From the NCBI RefSeq assembly GCF_000234805.1, contig NC_016645.1, positions 496,001 through 560,000 of the forward strand: DNA of 64,000 nt. Reading direction: 5' to 3'. This DNA is from Pyrobaculum ferrireducens (GTDB lineage: Archaea; Thermoproteota; Thermoprotei; Thermoproteales; Thermoproteaceae). Positions 60,632 through 64,000 of the stretch are shown here, one piece after another. Numbering within the stretch: the stretch's first letter is position 1; the number at the start of each line of letters is the position of its first letter. The translations under genes were made by a program, and so were the position numbers. A model generated the notes under the pieces. It searched no databases. It had not been told where the DNA came from and saw only the letters and a list, made by a program, of their open reading frames with translations.

Positions 60632-62394
60632 AGCTCAAGCCAAGCCTCCCTCCTCCCCTCCGGCTTAAAGGCGTTGAAGGGGCAGACCTCAGCGCAGACG
60701 CCGCACCCCACGCAGAGAGCTGGATCTACATAAGCCTTCCCATCTGGCCACCTGTATATCGCGCTACACCTCAAAAGGTTGTAGCACAGCCCACAGCCGG
60801 TGCACCTGCCGGGGTCCACCTGATACCTAGGCAACTGGAGGCCCGCCCTCCTCGCCTTCCTCACAGCCACCAAGGCGCAGGGCCTCCTGGATACCACGAC
60901 GGCCGGCCTCCCGCTCTTCACAATCTCAACAGCCTTCTTCACGACCTCTACCGACTTCTTCACCTCGACGGGGTCAATTACGAAAGTCGGCAACCCCAGC
61001 GCCTCTGTGATCTTCTCAACGGGGATGGCCCTGCTTGGGCTGGGCTGTCCGCCGGTCATCGCCGTGTAGGCGTTGTCCATAACAACGATGAGCAGAGGTA
61101 TAGATTTCGAGGCGACGTCAATCAGCTGGGGGATCACCGCGTGGTAGAACGTGGAGTCGCCCACCGTGGCCACGACGAACTGCTTGCCGGCCACGGCGAT
61201 GCCGGCCCCCAGACCCACTGACGAGCCCATGTGGGTAATCAAATCCTGTTGCCCCAGGTTGATGCCCAGGGAGTAGCAGCCAATATCCCCCGACCACACG
61301 GGGCTGAGCCCGGCGGTGGCGAGCCTCAAGATGTAAAAGGTGGCCATGTGGGGGCACCCAGGGCACAGCGACGGCGGCCTCGGCGTCGGCTCAATAGGCG
61401 GCTTTGGGGGTTGCGGAGGGCTGTAGGGCAGACCCAGCGCCTTCGACAGGCCCAGAGCAGTCTTGCCGGTGTCGAGCTCGCCGTATCTGGGGAAGTACCC
61501 ATCTAGCTTCCCCCTGGTAGCCACCCCCAGCGACCTGAGTTGAACCTCAACCACGGGGTCTCCCTCCTCCACAACCACGGCCTCTCCGCCCACGAGATTT
61601 CTCAAGCTCCGCGGCACGGGAACTGACATCCCCAGCTTCACAACCGTGGCGTCCAAACGGAGTCTGCTCAACGCCTCTTTTACATAGTTGTAGGCGACGC
61701 CCGTAGTCACTATAAAGACGTCGCCCGACCCCTCCACAGTTATGAAATCTGCGGATAACTCGGCGATTTTCTCCCACTTCTCCACCAGCGCTTTTCTCAA
61801 CTCCCTCGCATTTGCAGGAACAAGGTTAAACCTCTTTACGTCTCTAGTAAAACGCCCCCACTTAGGCGGGGCCGGGGGCTCCACCTCCACCGGGGCCCTC
61901 ACGTGGCTCACCCTGGTGACGCTCCTCAAAATGACGGGGTGCCTCAACTTTTCACTCAAATCAAAGGCCAACTTGACGTATTTATACGCCTCCAAGGGAT
62001 CGGAGGGCTCCAGCACCGGCACATAGGCCTGGACGCCGTACCACCTGGTGTCCTGCTCGTTTTGCGAAGAGTGCATCCACGGATCGTCGGCGGCGACTAT
62101 GACAAAACCCCCCTCCACGCCCGTGTACGCCGCGCTGTGTAGAGGGTCGGCGGCCACGTTCAGCCCTACGTGTTTCATGGCGGTGAGCGACCTGGCGCCG
62201 GCCACCGCGGCGCCATACGCAAGCTCAAACGCAGATTTCTCATTAGAGGCCCAGTGTACAAACCTATCCCTAAACTCCACGAGGGTCTCTACAATCTCGG
62301 TGGAGGGCGTGCCGGGGTAGGCCGTGGCGACGGCTAGGCCGCTGGCGAGAGCCCCGTAGGCAATGGCCTCGTTCCCGAGGAGAAGCAACCTCAC
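60616..62394 (-). CDS. iorA: Indolepyruvate:ferredoxin oxidoreductase, alpha subunit
   Basis: 592 residues. N-terminal pyrimidine domain (YGALASGLAVATAYPGTPSTEIVE), C-terminal TPP domain (CPGCPHMATFY, GDSTFYHAVIPQLIDV, VVMDNAYTAMTGGQPSP) and two C-terminal [4Fe-4S] motifs (CTGCGLCYNLLRC and CVGCGVCAEVCPF). The first motif lacks the usual Pro after its last Cys. GTG/ATG start just downstream of an AT-rich promoter shared with the divergent zinc-ribbon gene. Confidence 0.95.
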   Translation of the reverse strand: MRLLLLGNEAIAYGALASGLAVATAYPGTPSTEIVETLVEFRDRFVHWASNEKSAFELAYGAAVAGARSLTAMKHVGLNVAADPLHSAAYTGVEGGFVIVAADDPWMHSSQNEQDTRWYGVQAYVPVLEPSDPLEAYKYVKLAFDLSEKLRHPVILRSVTRVSHVRAPVEVEPPAPPKWGRFTRDVKRFNLVPANARELRKALVEKWEKIAELSADFITVEGSGDVFIVTTGVAYNYVKEALSRLRLDATVVKLGMSVPVPRSLRNLVGGEAVVVEEGDPVVEVQLRSLGVATRGKLDGYFPRYGELDTGKTALGLSKALGLPYSPPQPPKPPIEPTPRPPSLCPGCPHMATFYILRLATAGLSPVWSGDIGCYSLGINLGQQDLITHMGSSVGLGAGIAVAGKQFVVATVGDSTFYHAVIPQLIDVASKSIPLLIVVMDNAYTAMTGGQPSPSRAIPVEKITEALGLPTFVIDPVEVKKSVEVVKKAVEIVKSGRPAVVVSRRPCALVAVRKARRAGLQLPRYQVDPGRCTGCGLCYNLLRCSAIYRWPDGKAYVDPALCVGCGVCAEVCPFNAFKPEGRREAWLELWQQA

Positions 62395-62477
62395 ATATAT
62401 GTAATATTATATAGGATATAAAGCTTTCCATAGATGTGAAACGATACACTTAAAAACCTCAGACACGAATCTTGGGG

Positions 62478-62747
62478 ATGCGCTTCTGCCCGAGAGACGG
62501 GACGTTGATGGTTCCGCATAAAAAAGACGGCGTTACTGTGTTGAAGTGTCCAAAATGTGGCTACGAAGTGAAGCTCTCGGAGAAGGCCAAGGAGGCTTAC
62601 AGACAGAGAGCCGAGGTCGCTGAAGAAAAGAAGAGAGGCGTCATGGTCGCTGAGGAGAGGAGGCCTGAGTACGACCAAGAGGAGATGGAGGAGCTGAGGA
62701 GACAGCTTCTGGAAAACCTACAGGAGGCTGAGAGGGAGACCGATTAA
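62478..62747 (+). CDS. TFS/RPB9-like single zinc ribbon protein
   Basis: 89 residues from ATG 62478, 24 nt after ACTTAAAAACC. N-terminal ribbon RFCPRDGTLMVPHKKDGVTVLKCPKCGYE (CPxDG replaces CPxCG; three Cys plus possibly a further ligand), as in the N-terminal half of archaeal TFS (RpoM). The second, catalytic ribbon with the DE hairpin is absent; instead an acidic coiled-coil helix (QEEMEELRRQLLENLQ) follows. So transcript-cleavage activity is unlikely. Confidence 0.72.
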   Translation: MRFCPRDGTLMVPHKKDGVTVLKCPKCGYEVKLSEKAKEAYRQRAEVAEEKKRGVMVAEERRPEYDQEEMEELRRQLLENLQEAERETD

Positions 62748-62888
62748 CTCAGCCTGGTTTAGGACGCTTCACCGCTCCGCAGCCGCTTCTCATCACATCA
62801 ATGGAACACTACATGTTTATAAAAGCGCGCCCCCGAGGGGCGGGGTTCGGTGCGTGAAGACATATAAAGGCGTAACATGGCTACTGCA
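62748..62888. promoter_or_regulatory. Promoter region with two TATA-like boxes and a GC hairpin
   Basis: TTTATAAAAG (62817-62825) is followed by a GCCCC-CGA-GGGGC hairpin (about 62829-62842) and then ACATATAAAGG (62860-62870), which is 24 nt before ATG 62889. The first box may drive a short RNA or an alternative transcript of the BFN gene; the second fits a leaderless start at 62889. Confidence 0.4.
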
Positions 62889-63350
62889 ATGGCTAGGTAT
62901 CTAAAGGCGGAGATCGTGAGCATTCTAGAAACCATGGACTCCTACGGGCAGATTGTGGGCGTCATGCTGGTCAGCGCCGAGGAGTGGGGGGACAGGGCGG
63001 TCCCCATCATAATTGGGGCCGCCGAGACGCTTTCTATAAAGAAGGGCATGGGGGAGGTCGACTTCCCCCGCCCCCTGAGCCACGACCTCTTTATGGATAT
63101 AATCGAGGCGCTGGGGGCCACCGTGGAGAAGGTCACAATCGACGCCTTGGTGTCCAGCACATACACCGCCACTGTATACATCAAGGACAGAGACGGGAAG
63201 ACGCTTTCATTCGACGCCAGGCCAAGCGACGCGGTGGCGCTAGCCGTTAGGGCAAACGCCCCTATTTACATAGCAGACAACTTGGAGAAATACGCCGAGG
63301 ATGTCCGCAAGTATCTACCGCCGCCCGGGGGCAAGGTTACTGAGGAATAG
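62889..63350 (+). CDS. Bifunctional nuclease (BFN/DUF151) family protein
   Basis: 153 residues from ATG 62889 (ATG 62877 also possible; promoter spacing favours 62889). BFN domain: VPIIIGAAETLSIKKGMG, FPRPLSHDLFMDIIEALGATVEKV, and KTLSFDARPSDAVALAVRANAPIYIA, the last being the family hallmark. Named for a plant nuclease; biochemical role in archaea is uncertain. Overlaps the convergent gene by 14 bases. Confidence 0.87.
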   Translation: MARYLKAEIVSILETMDSYGQIVGVMLVSAEEWGDRAVPIIIGAAETLSIKKGMGEVDFPRPLSHDLFMDIIEALGATVEKVTIDALVSSTYTATVYIKDRDGKTLSFDARPSDAVALAVRANAPIYIADNLEKYAEDVRKYLPPPGGKVTEE

Positions 63351-63576
63351 ACTTTTCAATAACCTGAAGGGCTCTTACAATGTCGTCGAGGGTGTTTTTC
63401 AACGTTAGGATGTCGTCGGGCCGGCGCACTACATAGCTGACTCGTATCCGCCACCGGCCCCCTACGCACTCGTGCACTATCTCCATCCCCTCTGGGAGGC
63501 CTACGTCGTCCGGCTCCACGGCGCGCGCCAGATGGCAGTCCAGCGGCGTCTCTATACTACTTACCAACTTTTTCAT
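63337..63576 (-). CDS. Small protein resembling Pcc1 (KEOPS subunit)
   Basis: 79 residues. Strand-strand-helix arrangement: RIRVSYVVRRPDDILTLKNT followed by LDDIVRALQVIEKS, with a preceding AVEPDDVGLPEGMEIV, comparable to Pcc1, the dimerising subunit of the KEOPS t6A complex (A/LRPDN-x-PEG... ...SLRAALNDLLRLL pattern). The match is by eye and partial. Overlaps the upstream gene by 20 bases. Confidence 0.5.
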   Translation of the reverse strand: MKKLVSSIETPLDCHLARAVEPDDVGLPEGMEIVHECVGGRWRIRVSYVVRRPDDILTLKNTLDDIVRALQVIEKSIPQ

Positions 63577-64000
63577 AGGCTTGTAGAAACTCGGCGTATT
63601 TCCCCGCCTCTACGTATACCAGCAGGTGGGTTGGGTACTCCAGCACCTGGCCGAGCTCGGCGAAGATCGCGGCGGCGCCCTTCAGCTGGGCCCTCTGGCC
63701 GTGGGGGGGAATCAACGCAATTAGATGGCCTCCCGAGGCGTCGTACCTCAAGGCAACCCAGTTAACCAGCTTCATGTAGTGAGAGATGTACGGAGGGAGT
63801 TTGTGTATATAGAAGGGATTCTGCACGGCCACCACGCCGTCCCTTGCCCTTTTGATAACTGTGTAGAAAGTCTCCGCCAGGTTAGACACATACACGTCTA
63901 TCTCCTTACCTATGAAATTCGCCAAGTCGGCCTCCAGCCTCTCGGCGACGTCGGGGGCTTTTATGTCGGGCGAGTAGTACCTAATCGCCTTGTCCAGCAG
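63557..64000 (-). CDS. Protein of unknown function, 5' end outside the window
   Basis: The frame is open from the window edge to the stop at 63557; 147 residues are visible and no convincing start lies inside (the TTG at 63925 is mid-domain, preceded by continuous coding-like sequence LLDKAIRYYSPDIKAPDVAE). Alpha/beta pattern with IDVYVSNLAETFYTVIKRA and GHLIALIPPHGQRAQLKGAA. No family recognised. Coupled to the Pcc1-like gene. Confidence 0.6.
   Translation of the reverse strand: MLDKAIRYYSPDIKAPDVAERLEADLANFIGKEIDVYVSNLAETFYTVIKRARDGVVAVQNPFYIHKLPPYISHYMKLVNWVALRYDASGGHLIALIPPHGQRAQLKGAAAIFAELGQVLEYPTHLLVYVEAGKYAEFLQAYEKVGK

Noticed and set aside
1-64000. CRISPR arrays, tRNA and rRNA genes
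   Set aside because: No regularly spaced repeats, no GGTTCRA-type T-arm in any gap, and gaps are too short for rRNA.

Overview
The window looks like the chromosome of a hyperthermophilic crenarchaeon of the Thermoproteales, most likely a Pyrobaculum or close relative. Reasons: many genes have a TATA-like box centred about 24-28 nt before the start codon and no room for a leader; GTG and TTG starts are common; neighbouring genes overlap by 1-20 nt; a decayed PaREP2b-type gene (a Pyrobaculum repeat family) is present; archaeal markers are dense (ABCE1, DTD2, archaeal phosphoglycerate mutase, eS1, RIO1, an Imp4-free Dim2/Krr1-type KH protein, two MoeA, an AOR-family tungsten enzyme). I saw no rRNA, tRNA or CRISPR array.

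Layout. 1-3.7 kb: 3' part of threonine ammonia-lyase, an AlaX editing protein, a cation antiporter and a small helical protein. 3.77-5.23 kb: a solo-tnpB IS605-type element whose tnpB carries two compensating 1-nt frameshifts. 5.3-11 kb: an unknown Cys-containing protein, a structured gap, an HD hydrolase, CutA, archaeal phosphoglycerate mutase, MptE-like kinase and an MFS transporter. 11-16.6 kb: DTD2, an MDR dehydrogenase coupled to an acyl-CoA ligase, an M20 amidohydrolase, a Tat-signal SagB-type nitroreductase. 16.6-20.3 kb: two methyltransferase-like genes and three unknown genes, then a candidate structured RNA. 20.3-29.2 kb: TRIC-like channel, a LAGLIDADG-like small protein, ThpR, ABCE1, ThiI with rhodanese, alpha-glucan phosphorylase, AOR. 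29.3-34.9 kb: PaREP2b relic, GH57 amylase, glycogen synthase, NDP-sugar pyrophosphorylase. 34.9-40.5 kb: SPOUT methyltransferase, an unlisted 43-aa Lys/Glu protein, SecY, uL15, ROK kinase, glutamate dehydrogenase, a HEPN protein. 40.5-50.5 kb: class V aminotransferase joined by a frameshift to a surface protein, MobA, a secreted GH57 amylopullulanase-like enzyme, and a maltodextrin-type ABC importer. 50.5-64 kb: HtpX, two convergent MoeA genes, an unknown gene, a glutamine amidotransferase, Lrp-family proteins, eS1/Dim2/RIO1, indolepyruvate:ferredoxin oxidoreductase, a TFS-like zinc ribbon, a BFN nuclease-family protein and a Pcc1-like protein.

Together the carbohydrate genes describe both sides of alpha-glucan metabolism: outside, a Thr-rich-stalked GH57 enzyme and an ABC importer (no ATPase gene in the window); inside, phosphorylase, GH57 amylase, glycogen synthase, a nucleotidyltransferase and a ROK kinase. 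Peptide/amino-acid fermentation is served by glutamate dehydrogenase, aminotransferase, IorAB and AOR; MobA and two MoeA can supply the pterin cofactor. The most interesting oddities are the frameshifted fusion ORF, the tnpB with its retained right-end RNA signature, the candidate 166-nt RNA, and four convergent gene pairs that share a palindromic 4-nt stop (CTAG or TTAA).
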